DNA of 37,955 nucleotides from a virus. Below the pieces are notes generated by a model. It was not told the DNA's origin, did no database searches, and worked only from the letters and a program-made list of their open reading frames with translations. Numbering within the stretch: position 1 is the stretch's first letter; each line of letters begins with the position of its first letter. The position numbers were made by a program, and so were the translations under genes. Positions 17,601-26,242 of this stretch are shown here, in pieces. The stretch is taken from positions 4,857 to 42,811 of the IMG/VR virus record IMGVR_UViG_3300030202_001323; one strand, given 5' to 3'.

Positions 17601-20600
17601 TAGAATTAAATATACCAGACCATATAAAACCACTACTTCTATGTTCTTCAGCATAAGTAGTAGCAGCTACAGTAGAAGCTTTTACACCGTTAGTTAGTTG
17701 TGTTAAGTTAAAGCCGTCTCTAACTCTATCAGACTCTATACCATTACCAAATGAAAAGCAATTACTCCAACCTAGTTTTATAGGATTAAAGTGTGGAGCT
17801 CTCCAAGGCACTGGACCACCTTGTGGGTCTGTTGGTGTTTTACCAGTTAATATACCTACAGCTGTATCACCAGCAGCGTAGTTACCAGCTTCTTTAACAA
17901 CATATAAAGATATACACGATCCGTCATATCTTTCAATTGCTACTACTTGATTGTGATTAATTGCATCAGTTAGACCCATATTGTTATCAATAGTATTTCT
18001 AACTGTTACGTTTGTAATGTCCTTGTTGCCCGTAGAGTTTACAGCTGTTATCTCATATACAACCTCTGTTATACCGTCTGCTGCTAAATGAAAGTTACCA
18101 GATGCGTTTCTAACTTTAAAAGTAGAACCAAGAGGTAATAACAACTCATTGTTATCAGCATCAACATTAAGAGGTAAATAACCTGTAGCTTCGTAATATA
18201 TATCTAACCCAACATCTTCTTTAGGTTCTGTTTCCCATATAGCGGGCTTTTCTGTAGATAGCTCTGATCCTCCGCTTTCTGAAACAAAATCTTGTTTTAA
18301 TATGTCTATACCAGTTACGCTTGAAGCGTCATGCTTCATTAAACTTAAAACATCAAACTCGTTTGGATCCATTGGACCGCCGCCATCAAGTCTTTCAAAC
18401 ATAACATTAAACATGCTACTCTTACAACCAGTATCATCTTTATCACATCTAGAACAATGGTTTAAGTTTCTACCAAAGTTATAAACTTGCGCTGCCCCAC
18501 CTCTTTTTATAACTTTATAAGCTGTTTGAGTTGGATCATCTCTAAATCTAAATATAGTTCCAGGAGTTTCCATAAAAGTGTAAAACTGATGTACTCTTGA
18601 TTGCGCGTCTCTGTGATCTGCAAACCAACCTAAAAAACCAAAAAATATTCTACTATAACTACTGTAGTGTCTTAAAACACCAGCATTACTACCACCACCA
18701 CTTCCATAGCCGCCAAGATGAGAATCATGAACACCATTTTTATTAGCGTGTCTAGCAAACCCTGTAGAGTTCCAGTTAGAAGTTTCCATAACTTTTATTC
18801 CTTCCATGTAAAGTAAATCAGAGTTAGCATCAGCAGATGAAAACGCTTCCCACCAATCTTTTGTTCTACCATGAGAAGTATTGCAATGACCAAACTCTTC
18901 GTTGCTAGCGTTAAAAGAATTTATACCACTACCAAAAGCGTTTTCGTTAAAATCAGTGTAATTACCAGAGTGATAAGTGTGTGTATGACCTAAACTACTA
19001 GTTGCTGAAGAGGTTGGATGTGCATTAAAAGATTGACTGCCTCTGTTTCTTGGACCTATTAAAAGTCTCATATTAAAAGAATCAAATATACTTAATGCTG
19101 TTGAGGGGTCTTGGTCTACCATTACAGCGTCTTGTAGTAATAAATCTTTATAAACTTTTACAAAAAATCTACCATTAAACTCTGGTCTGTTAGTAACAAC
19201 ATCTTCTCTTAATTCTAAAGAATAGCTAATAGTACCAGACAATATAGATGACATATCTGCATCGTCTCCAAACTTAGTTGCAGTTCTTATACTAGTGTCG
19301 GTACCACTAAGCTTTTTTATACTAACAACTTGAATCCAGTCTGTAGTTGCTGTGTTACCGCCTGACTCACCAATTATTCTAGCATAACCATAACCACTAG
19401 CTACTTTTGACCATGTATCTGTTAAAAATTTTTCTCTATCACCAAAACCAGTTTCAAAATTAGTTTCTGAAAATATAAAACTAACAGCATCTTTATTTAC
19501 CGTTGCGTTCTGCGAGTTCATAACAGCTGAGCCATGACTAACTTTTTTAGTTTTTATATAGTCAGGTGCATCATTTTCAATAGCTATAATTTTATATCTA
19601 GCTTTTTCTAACACAGGTACATCTGAATCGTGTTGCTTTTTAAGTATTAAATATGTATCTATATCTACTTTATTTCTTTCTGCAGAAGGAAAACTAATCC
19701 AAACATTACCATCTTCAGCATCGTACCAACGATCCATTGCTAAATTATAATATTCGTTAGAAGTTTCTTTTATATAATACTTTAAATATTTTGCCCAACT
19801 AGGAACACTAGTTCCAGCATAATCTAATCTAGCTTTTATTTGGTTTAAATTAATAGACCATTTTTTATCTAACGTTACACTACTACTTTTCTTTGGAACA
19901 AGTACTGGTGTTTCTCTACAAAAATCATCGCTAAATACAACACCTAGTTGATATGTTCTAAGAGTTTTTACTGAAGGAAAACCAGTTCCACCTGGTTGTT
20001 TATAGTTTTCACCGTAATTATGAGCAAAAGAAACATTTAAGTCTATATCACCAGCTAAATCATAATTTTGCTTATAGTTACCAAACACTAATCTGTTACC
20101 AGTTATAGCTAAAGTTTTTGCGCTTTTAGGTACGTTGTCATAAGGTCTTAGTAATTGATTTGCCTCAACAACAGCGTGTATCATTTCAGAAGTTATAGTG
20201 TAAGAACCTCTGTTTCTATTGTTAGTTCTATCTGGCCACTCAGGATTATCATTTTTTGGTGTTAATGTTTTTACAGTGTAAATGTTTGGGCTAGACTCTT
20301 CTTTGTATAATAAATCTATAGCTACAACTTCTGCTGGTACTAAGTCAAACTCGTGGAAATAATCTTTTAAGGTAACAAACTTTAATCTGTTTGTCATACC
20401 TATATTAAAACCTTTTTTGGCTACATAATCAAAATCGCCAGGTATAAAAGCAACTTGTGACCAAGGCGCGTATGCTGAATACTCACCATCAACGTATTTA
20501 TATCTATAAGAAAATCTAGGAAATTTAAACTCGAAAAGGCTAATATCACTTTCTAGTTTTAAAGCAAAATCAGTATTTACGTTTTGAACGTCTTCGCTAA

Positions 20601-21972
20601 CAGAGTTTATTGTTAGCTCATAAGGACCTGTTGATCCACCATTGTTTGGCATACCACCAGGCGCACTTGATATTGTTGCTCTAACTAAAGCGTCAGAGCT
20701 ATCTAAATCGTCAATATCAGTAGTCATGTCATCAGTTAATATAACTATATCACCAACACGTAAATCTATAGGATTTATAAAGTTAATATTACTAACAATA
20801 TCACCTGGCTCAAACACATCACCATTACTATCTCTAAATTTTGTTTGTGCTGATAAAACACCACTTGTAGCGTTGGCATCACCTAAATTACCATTTGATA
20901 AAACAGGTATTCGTTTCATAACTGTATCAGACATTTCAAGGTTTAATGGAAACTTTGGGTTTGGCTTTATTACTGTTATGTCTTTAAGTGTTGAAAATAT
21001 AGGCTCGTTATCAGTTCTAGACATAGCTAGCTGATTATCTAAAGATATTCTTGTGTGAAAATGAGCATTGTCTCCTAAAAATACTTGTTTACGGTTTGAG
21101 TTACCTGAAGCTAAATTTGTAGCCGCAGATCTAGCAGCGGTGTTATCCCAGTCTTTTACTCTAGCGTTACCACCAGTACCTTGTATACTTCTTTTTATAT
21201 TTATTTTTTTAGGTTCATTGTTTCCATCTGTAAAAAACATTAAGCCATCAATATGATCTATTGAAGTTACTTTTACAAAAGGATCAAACTGTAATACTTT
21301 ATCTATTACAAACGTTGGCTTGTCACCAGTTGAACTAGCAACAGCTTCTGATAACATTATATCCCAACCACTTGTACCATCTCTAATAACATCTTCAACA
21401 GTAACATTATCGTTTTCACTTATATAATATGTATTACCGTTAGCAACAGTATTTCCATTAGGCGCTGTTATATTACCACCACTACCATTAGTAAAAGTAC
21501 CTACTATTTTCATACCTCTTCTTATACCAGTATAATTGTAAGCGTTACTTAAACCAGAGGCTACTCTAACTTTAGTAGTATTAAGAGTTTCATTAAGTGT
21601 TTCTTTTACTTTGTATATATCAACAAAAACATATTTAGAAGTTTGTGCTATAGTATCATACTCTATAATATAATCTTTAAATATTAAAGGTTGAAAACCT
21701 TGTAATCTAGGGTGACCACCTCCAGCAACAAAGTAATATATAACATCTTTTTCAGGCAACTCATAAACACCAACGCAAGTAGAGTAATCTGCTAACACTA
21801 TATTTGAAGTTACCTCAGTGTTACCCATTACTGTCTGTACAGATCCCATATCTGATCCGTCAGAGCTTACTATTTGTACATTGTTAGCGTCACGGTATTG
21901 ACCAGGTTCCACGAGTCTTTCATCGCGGTCTTTGTTCATTTTCGCTAGCCCAAAATTTCTCTTTAGTTCCAT
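14680..21972 (-). CDS. Giant tail/nozzle-like virion protein (2430 aa)
   Basis: The N-terminus (MELKRNFGLAKMNKDRDERL and following NVQI, GSVQTVMGNTEV) matches the style of large podoviral tail-nozzle or stabilisation proteins in marine phages. Its gene position corresponds to T7 gp12. Middle sections around residues 1500-1750 contain repeated aromatic/Gly strands suggestive of a beta-propeller. A His cluster GHTHTYHSG (H996, H998, H1001) and a Cys cluster (C1173, C1176, C1183) suggest metal sites. From about 1750 on, the protein becomes Thr/Ser/Gly-rich with tandem Ig-like strands, as in surface-exposed tail domains. It is about three times longer than T7 gp12, so extra host-contact domains may be fused to it. 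Domain borders are approximate. Confidence 0.65.
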   Translation of the reverse strand: MELKRNFGLAKMNKDRDERLVEPGQYRDANNVQIVSSDGSDMGSVQTVMGNTEVTSNIVLADYSTCVGVYELPEKDVIYYFVAGGGHPRLQGFQPLIFKDYIIEYDTIAQTSKYVFVDIYKVKETLNETLNTTKVRVASGLSNAYNYTGIRRGMKIVGTFTNGSGGNITAPNGNTVANGNTYYISENDNVTVEDVIRDGTSGWDIMLSEAVASSTGDKPTFVIDKVLQFDPFVKVTSIDHIDGLMFFTDGNNEPKKINIKRSIQGTGGNARVKDWDNTAARSAATNLASGNSNRKQVFLGDNAHFHTRISLDNQLAMSRTDNEPIFSTLKDITVIKPNPKFPLNLEMSDTVMKRIPVLSNGNLGDANATSGVLSAQTKFRDSNGDVFEPGDIVSNINFINPIDLRVGDIVILTDDMTTDIDDLDSSDALVRATISSAPGGMPNNGGSTGPYELTINSVSEDVQNVNTDFALKLESDISLFEFKFPRFSYRYKYVDGEYSAYAPWSQVAFIPGDFDYVAKKGFNIGMTNRLKFVTLKDYFHEFDLVPAEVVAIDLLYKEESSPNIYTVKTLTPKNDNPEWPDRTNNRNRGSYTITSEMIHAVVEANQLLRPYDNVPKSAKTLAITGNRLVFGNYKQNYDLAGDIDLNVSFAHNYGENYKQPGGTGFPSVKTLRTYQLGVVFSDDFCRETPVLVPKKSSSVTLDKKWSINLNQIKARLDYAGTSVPSWAKYLKYYIKETSNEYYNLAMDRWYDAEDGNVWISFPSAERNKVDIDTYLILKKQHDSDVPVLEKARYKIIAIENDAPDYIKTKKVSHGSAVMNSQNATVNKDAVSFIFSETNFETGFGDREKFLTDTWSKVASGYGYARIIGESGGNTATTDWIQVVSIKKLSGTDTSIRTATKFGDDADMSSILSGTISYSLELREDVVTNRPEFNGRFFVKVYKDLLLQDAVMVDQDPSTALSIFDSFNMRLLIGPRNRGSQSFNAHPTSSATSSLGHTHTYHSGNYTDFNENAFGSGINSFNASNEEFGHCNTSHGRTKDWWEAFSSADANSDLLYMEGIKVMETSNWNSTGFARHANKNGVHDSHLGGYGSGGGSNAGVLRHYSSYSRIFFGFLGWFADHRDAQSRVHQFYTFMETPGTIFRFRDDPTQTAYKVIKRGGAAQVYNFGRNLNHCSRCDKDDTGCKSSMFNVMFERLDGGGPMDPNEFDVLSLMKHDASSVTGIDILKQDFVSESGGSELSTEKPAIWETEPKEDVGLDIYYEATGYLPLNVDADNNELLLPLGSTFKVRNASGNFHLAADGITEVVYEITAVNSTGNKDITNVTVRNTIDNNMGLTDAINHNQVVAIERYDGSCISLYVVKEAGNYAAGDTAVGILTGKTPTDPQGGPVPWRAPHFNPIKLGWSNCFSFGNGIESDRVRDGFNLTQLTNGVKASTVAATTYAEEHRSSGFIWSGIFNSISGVNRLNQFIMAEPITKDLNPSHGSIQKMVARNTNTLAFCEDKILSIATNKDILFNADGGGNVSASNKVLGSATPIPGEYGISTNPESVAVTADAIYWCDQMRSQVLKLQGGSSISVISEVGMKDYFNDNLKNISFATGSYDDKKSEYNLTLATMNGRYQYRPTTTTISWNDNAKGWTSFRDFAGLEFGVSLNNEYYTLRQGSMWKHHTNAVANNFYGTQYYSDITMIFNELPSSVKSFNLINYEGTQARITEFSTVAQGGVNYTDGEYYNLNAKAGWYLENLTTDLQDAENIEFKNKEGKWFATLKGVTSTETNLDQREFSVQGLGVASVSSSGSTAKQYKLTVKVNNTSSGGTNWDASGADSGFRVLDGPTIVQTEGVGTGTGSVYASLTNQVLNSAGATVYSGINLDAADFSVPGGTATTSGSGNSTSYIYTAAGGWNADAEVEKVVFTNNGIAGDPGNVVNAQIHYVDFNMPSANKNVYVDVDHNASVSSNSANRSSVVRVSYTTQANSTVNNTTISGITKTNANGYASTTTTDKHTGTVASNQATTVAKYTIAATGDRHLNPLPGSNKGVNVFWNPLSANAGYENYYTFNQVDTMHTATGQTTRIQSSVIEINYQPPVGVSGLDPDPSDFDALLHDVRFTYEVQDLPTVTNRVTTVSTPTTARINSSQGITIRSNATGNFGLKIAKLNAAGNAIESTYNFTNQTFEAIGEGSGNVSTETFAASDESNIAGIFEKEFSVVIPSNGAGTYSIICSAGTLPIGSTAPDAINELNFTVLDETGNQTFTPGTKTNLASSGSTTIHSNIELTEMGSKSGLKTFTFTYTKQSGTMTLDRQPNSRDFVGSLTKAYVDSDQSSGVTTLPIANTTGIKVGMIATNASIPAGTKVATVNANTSVVLAVATNATLPQDSTIEFTSDYIYDLETATATINEAATVVTVTGTFRIKKYGRKSTSLIPNGNLVLQPNFITIS

Positions 21973-21975
21973 TAA

Positions 21976-22971
21976 TTAGTGTTTAATCCATTTAGATTTA
22001 CCTCTCATTATTTGAGCTATCTCTTCAATTTTAATATTTGATAATCTTATTTTTGCTTTTCTAGTTTCTGCAAACTTTTCTTTTTTAAGTAATGCTAACA
22101 TACCTGGCGGCTGTTGCATCCTAGCAAGCATACATCCATATAATACATGTTTTATCATAGCTTCTTGTGCAAACTTATGAACAATCATATCTTGTTCAGT
22201 ATGTATTTCTGTATTGTAAGGCGAGCTAGAGTGTACACCAGATTGTAAAGTACCCACGCCGTCGCTTATGTATTTTAATGTTATAACTCTTCCTGTTAAG
22301 TTACCTGAAAGATGTAGTCTACCTTTTAAATAATCTATATAAAAAGAACCATGTGCGTTCATGTGTCTTGGCTCAGAACCAAATCTTTGACCTTCTTGTA
22401 AGTCGTATATATCGTATTGATCAGCGTCTGTTTGATGTGGAGTTGCAACACCTGTGTTACCACTTAACACACCAGTGTTTACCGTGTTACCATGATAGTC
22501 AAACCAAGTGTTAGAATCACTAGCGTGTGTAGATGCACCATCACTATCAAACTCTAATTTATAATCACTATCTTGATTATAAGGCGTTGGGTTACTAGTT
22601 ACAATAGCAGGCATTAAAGTTCTTTCAATACCATCATCTCCTTTGTAAGTAACTTTTGTATAACCAACAAAATCTATTGGTAAAGCCATAACTAATGAAG
22701 GCGGTATTTCTATTTCCATAGATTTTACAGATCTAAACGTGTCAAAGCTTAATTCCTGCATTGATCTATAAGCGTGATAAGATACATCTGATTTTCTAAC
22801 CCCTTCTAATATTTGACCTTCTTGACAATAAGAAGCTAAAACATCATTTATAACATCATCAATTTTCATAAACTGATAATTACCATATTGTCTATCGTCT
22901 CCGCTTAACTGATTAGTGTCTTGACCTTCAAAATATTGTTTTTCTGTTAATGTTATTAAGTTGTTTGGCAT
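21976..22971 (-). CDS. Virion protein, candidate head-tail connector or neck protein
   Basis: The 331-residue protein has a helical N-terminal domain (IDDVINDVLASYCQEGQILE and YHAYRSMQELSFDTF), a beta-rich middle beginning with SMEIEIPPSLVMALPIDFVG, and a C-terminal helical part rich in Lys and Met. Helices followed by the phrase 'PPSL.MALPIDFVGYTKV' are typical of a protein set found next to tail genes in marine podovirus-like contigs, possibly an adaptor related in role to T7 gp11. Six bases separate it from the preceding gene and three from the nozzle-like gene. The assignment rests on position and general look. Confidence 0.55.
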   Translation of the reverse strand: MPNNLITLTEKQYFEGQDTNQLSGDDRQYGNYQFMKIDDVINDVLASYCQEGQILEGVRKSDVSYHAYRSMQELSFDTFRSVKSMEIEIPPSLVMALPIDFVGYTKVTYKGDDGIERTLMPAIVTSNPTPYNQDSDYKLEFDSDGASTHASDSNTWFDYHGNTVNTGVLSGNTGVATPHQTDADQYDIYDLQEGQRFGSEPRHMNAHGSFYIDYLKGRLHLSGNLTGRVITLKYISDGVGTLQSGVHSSSPYNTEIHTEQDMIVHKFAQEAMIKHVLYGCMLARMQQPPGMLALLKKEKFAETRKAKIRLSNIKIEEIAQIMRGKSKWIKH

Positions 22972-22977
22972 GTCTTA

Positions 22978-23805
22978 TTATTTTGTTTGTTGATCATTTT
23001 GTGCTTCTTCAGTGCTTGCTAATTGAACTAAACCTGCTTTGTTTATAGTTATACCAGCTAATTCTAGTATTTTTATAACTAAATTAGTTTCTTCTGATCT
23101 GTGTAGATTAAAGTCTACTGAAGTTGAAGCGTTATATAATGCTTGTTCGTTTACAACAACATATCCCCAATTAACTTCTCTAGGTACTTCAGCTACAACC
23201 TCTACTTTTAAACCAGTTGTTAAAGGTGTTTTACCTGTACTTTCTCTATATAAAGAAAAACTACCATCTGTATTTTCTGTATAATAAAATTTTTCTTGAT
23301 TATTAGTGTGCCATCTTGAATTAGTTTTAGCTTCATATAATTCTTTTATATGATCTAAATCGTAATATTCAACAAGGTTTAATGGAATTCTAGAACCTCC
23401 TATGCTAGAGTGTTGTAAATACATTCTACCAGTTCTATATATAGATGATGATAATGGTGGTAATGTAAAGCTACCGTTAGTAGCATTGTATGTTAAAGCA
23501 ACGTCTGTTCCTTTGTATATAGATATTTTTTCTCTTAGTATATTTACGGTATCACCAAAGTCTGGTTCTAACGGATTGTTAGCGCCTGGATTTGTTTGTG
23601 GAGCCTCTGCTCTTTTGTTTAAATTTACCATAGCAGCTAGATCATAAAAGTATTGCTCAAATATATCTAACTGTGCTTGATTAGCATGTAAATTAAATTC
23701 TTGCGGCGTAATATAGCCTCTTTGCTCTTTGTTAGCCAGAGCTAATACTCTTTGGTAAACTGTATCTATGCTTATGGTCGTTTGACCAGCTATTATTAAT
23801 GCCAT
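22978..23805 (-). CDS. Virion protein, candidate adaptor (tail tubular A-like position)
   Basis: This 275-residue protein starts with helices around ISIDTVYQRVLALANKEQRG and ITPQEFNLHANQAQLDIFEQ, then beta strands. A helical bundle followed by a beta domain, between the capsid and nozzle genes, is what a head-tail adaptor should look like. Another possibility is that the 331-residue neighbour is the adaptor and this one a minor protein. It begins after a 58-base gap that contains a strong hairpin, so its translation or mRNA stability may be set separately from the upstream gene. No specific family is claimed. Confidence 0.55.
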   Translation of the reverse strand: MALIIAGQTTISIDTVYQRVLALANKEQRGYITPQEFNLHANQAQLDIFEQYFYDLAAMVNLNKRAEAPQTNPGANNPLEPDFGDTVNILREKISIYKGTDVALTYNATNGSFTLPPLSSSIYRTGRMYLQHSSIGGSRIPLNLVEYYDLDHIKELYEAKTNSRWHTNNQEKFYYTENTDGSFSLYRESTGKTPLTTGLKVEVVAEVPREVNWGYVVVNEQALYNASTSVDFNLHRSEETNLVIKILELAGITINKAGLVQLASTEEAQNDQQTK

Positions 23806-23826
23806 ATATATTTTTTTAAAATAATG

Positions 23827-23852
23827 TAACCACCCTATATAAGGGTGATTAC
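23827..23852 (-). terminator. Intergenic RNA hairpin, possible weak terminator or processing site
   Basis: On the minus-strand RNA a stem of about 11 pairs closes a five-base AU-rich loop, and two flanking A-U pairs extend it to 13. The one mismatched position on the plus strand (C30/A48 of the 23800s) becomes a G-U wobble on the minus strand, so pairing is complete only in the direction of transcription. A short U-rich stretch (AUUAUUUU) follows. It could be a weak terminator or an mRNA-stabilising structure between the two genes. Confidence 0.5.
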
Positions 23853-23863
23853 ATATTATTGTT

Positions 23864-24685
23864 TTACTTTAATTGTTTTTCAATTGAAGTTAAAACCTCC
23901 ATACCTTCATCAGTTTTAAACCATGCGGCTAATGCTGAATATGGATGCTCATCAAAAGGAACGTTTAGTAATTTTCTGTTATTAGAAGCCCAGCTAAATA
24001 TTCTTTGATCTTGTGATAACGATAGTATACCTGTTTCTGTGGCTTTTATACCAACATTTCTTAAATGTATGTTATCATCATTCATTAAATCTAAGAACAG
24101 TTGTGGATTTCTTTTAGCAAATACAAGTAAGTCACGTTTAAGTTCCTTAGAAGTCATCCTAGATACACTAGAACCTAATTCTACACGCATAATTGCTTCA
24201 GTCATATCTATGTCTAGTGTTCTTGCAGCAACTAAAGCGTCAACTTCTAACTCTATATCAGCTAATTCATTAACAGCTCTTTCTTGAGGTTTTATTTCAA
24301 AATAATGAGAGTCTTTGTGCGGGTGATATATTGATAAATACTTTTGCAATATAACCTCGTTTTTAGGTACAGCTAAAATACCGTTTCTAAAAACAATAGA
24401 CCCAAGCAACTGATCTCCTTTCATTTCATCAACAAATACTGTTTTTTGATTTCTACAGTATTTTATTTCTCTTTCGTATCCAGCTTCTTCGTCAAACCAA
24501 TATAATCCTCTAGCTCTTATTGTAAAAGTTAAAGGTGATTTTTCTCCAGATAATCTGTATACTCTATCTTTTATTACCCAACCATCACTTGCTTTTTGTA
24601 CGATTGGTTCTTGTCTTTTTGGTTTTGGTGTTTCAACAACTGTTTCAACAACAGGCACCTCTGCCTTTTCCATTTTTTTTGCCAT
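23864..24685 (-). CDS. Hypothetical protein following the capsid terminator
   Basis: A 273-residue protein with a low-complexity Lys/Pro/Glu/Val N-terminus (about residues 1-35), a beta-rich section with ARGLYWFDEEAGYEREIKYC and YHPHKDSHYFEI, and a helical C-terminal half (ALVAARTLDIDMTEAIMRVE and later). I do not recognise the family. It is the first gene after the intrinsic terminator behind the capsid gene and is followed by a hairpin, so it is isolated from its neighbours by RNA structures on both sides. It lies within the head and tail block, so a virion or assembly role is plausible but unproven. Confidence 0.6.
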   Translation of the reverse strand: MAKKMEKAEVPVVETVVETPKPKRQEPIVQKASDGWVIKDRVYRLSGEKSPLTFTIRARGLYWFDEEAGYEREIKYCRNQKTVFVDEMKGDQLLGSIVFRNGILAVPKNEVILQKYLSIYHPHKDSHYFEIKPQERAVNELADIELEVDALVAARTLDIDMTEAIMRVELGSSVSRMTSKELKRDLLVFAKRNPQLFLDLMNDDNIHLRNVGIKATETGILSLSQDQRIFSWASNNRKLLNVPFDEHPYSALAAWFKTDEGMEVLTSIEKQLK

Positions 24686-24707
24686 AATATAATATAATAT
24701 AAATTAA

Positions 24708-24741
24708 TAAAAAGAAAGGGTCGAGGCCGAAGCCTCGATCC
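24708..24741 (-). terminator. Intrinsic terminator after the major capsid gene
   Basis: Read on the minus strand, stem arm GGATCGAGGC (24741-24732), loop UUCG closed by C-G, and arm GCCTCGACCC (24727-24718) are followed by TTTCTTTTTAT (24717-24708). One A/C mismatch interrupts the lower stem. The C(UUCG)G tetraloop and U tract are classic for rho-independent termination. It begins 16 bases after the capsid stop codon, like the T-phi terminator after T7 gene 10, and should raise capsid mRNA relative to downstream genes through partial read-through. Confidence 0.85.
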
Positions 24742-24757
24742 TTAATATAAATAATGC

Positions 24758-26215
24758 TTATGCAGCAGTCATTAGTAAGAAGTTGTTCGCTCCTTGAACT
24801 ACTAAACATCTTTCTGATAAGAAGTGCATTTCCATCGCATCTAAATCAGAAGTAGTAGCACCAACTGAACCAGTAGTCCAAGTCTTGTACTTTCTGCTTT
24901 CCATATTAGAAGCTCTGAATCTTACATGTAAGAAAGGTCTTTTTAGGTTTTTACCTAATACCTCATCATATACAGTAGATACACCTGCTGGTATCATAAC
25001 ACCAGTGATGTTACCGATAGATGCTCTTGTACCTTTATCGTTTAGATATTTAAAGTCAGACTTATAGAAGTCATAAGAACCTCTTCTCCAACCAGTAAAG
25101 CCTAAGTTTAACGCCATTTCTTCTGAGTTGTTAAATACTCCCCAAGAAGTACCACCTGAGTGGTAAGCATTTAAAGAAGCTAACCAGTCGTCAAAGTTAA
25201 GAGTTACAGTTCTATTTAAGAACATCATGTTCTCTTCAATAGCACCTTGCTCATCTAACTTAGCTAATAAGTCATCAACCTCAGAAGTTACAACAGCATT
25301 TTGGAAGTCAGATGTTACGTGACCTCTATCGTTAATAGCTGCAAATAAACCTTCAGTACCAGTAATTTTACCAGCTGCACCAGTAATAGTTGAAGGTACC
25401 ATTGGGTTTGAACCTGCGTTAGCAGTTGACTTTTCTGATTCAAGCATAGCCATTTCTAAGTAATCGTTGAAACGAGCTTTAGTATCACCAGAAGCTTTTA
25501 AGTACCAGTAGTAACCGTTTTGTCCGTCTTCACCAGAAATTTCAACCCATCCAATTTGAGCAGCATCAGATCCAGAGATCTCATACTTATCTTTTAATAT
25601 GATTGGCTTGTTAGTTCTAGTTTGGAACTGTGGCTTGTTAGCACCTTCTCTACCTACAGCACCTTTTACGTATTCAGAACCGAATACCATAATAGTAGCT
25701 GCTTCAGATCCAGTTAAACCAGTTGACATATCAGCTGCGTTAGTATCGTAAGCAAATGCAGTTATTACGCCTGAAGCTACCGCGTTTACAAAGAACTTTT
25801 TAACAACTGTAGTTTTTCTAACTAAAAGCATGTCACCAGGTCTTACACCGTGGTTATTACCTATTGTAACGCCATCAACATCCTTAGCTGCCGACATTGT
25901 GATTGTTACATCACCATCAAGCGAGCCAGAACCTTGGTTAGCTACTGTACAGTTAGTATAAGTTAAGTGCAATCTACCTTGCTCTGACCAAATAACTTGA
26001 TCAGAAGACATAGACTCTTCTGCACCTACTTTAGATAAGAAACCAGAGATAGTTCTGTTACCAAATATCTCAGCTTCTTTTTCAATTAAATCTGGCAAAT
26101 ATTGTTGTGCCCAACCTTTTTCATCAGCTGAAGTAAAATCAATATAGTTTGTTGCCAGTGTTTGTTTTATAGGAGCTGGTGTCATTTTACCAGTTCCTTG
26201 AAATGTTACTGCCAT
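24758..26215 (-). CDS. Major capsid protein
   Basis: The 485-residue protein follows portal and scaffold genes and precedes a strong terminator, the normal place of the capsid gene in podoviruses. It has no low-complexity tails. It begins MAVTFQGTGKM and shows an N-terminal helix-rich arm (KGWAQQYLPDLIEKEAEIFG), mixed alpha/beta domains, and a C-terminal LHVRFRASNMESRK then FLSERCLVVQGANNFLLM, an ending I associate with capsid proteins of Bacteroidota-type phages. The codons include more C-ending choices (TTC, AAC) than neighbouring genes, fitting high expression. The HK97 fold is expected from the family, not visible directly. The leader is A/T-rich with no Shine-Dalgarno sequence. Confidence 0.85.
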   Translation of the reverse strand: MAVTFQGTGKMTPAPIKQTLATNYIDFTSADEKGWAQQYLPDLIEKEAEIFGNRTISGFLSKVGAEESMSSDQVIWSEQGRLHLTYTNCTVANQGSGSLDGDVTITMSAAKDVDGVTIGNNHGVRPGDMLLVRKTTVVKKFFVNAVASGVITAFAYDTNAADMSTGLTGSEAATIMVFGSEYVKGAVGREGANKPQFQTRTNKPIILKDKYEISGSDAAQIGWVEISGEDGQNGYYWYLKASGDTKARFNDYLEMAMLESEKSTANAGSNPMVPSTITGAAGKITGTEGLFAAINDRGHVTSDFQNAVVTSEVDDLLAKLDEQGAIEENMMFLNRTVTLNFDDWLASLNAYHSGGTSWGVFNNSEEMALNLGFTGWRRGSYDFYKSDFKYLNDKGTRASIGNITGVMIPAGVSTVYDEVLGKNLKRPFLHVRFRASNMESRKYKTWTTGSVGATTSDLDAMEMHFLSERCLVVQGANNFLLMTAA

Positions 26216-26242
26216 TTTTTAAAATTGTTTTTAAATTAATAA
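26216..26242 (-). promoter_or_regulatory. A/T-rich capsid gene leader without Shine-Dalgarno
   Basis: The 27 bases before the capsid ATG read on the coding strand as mostly A and T, ending AACAATTTTAAAAA directly before ATG. No GGAGG-like element is present. Bacteroidota genes commonly use A-rich leaders in place of a Shine-Dalgarno sequence, and the capsid gene must be highly translated, so this is good evidence of host type. Confidence 0.5.
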
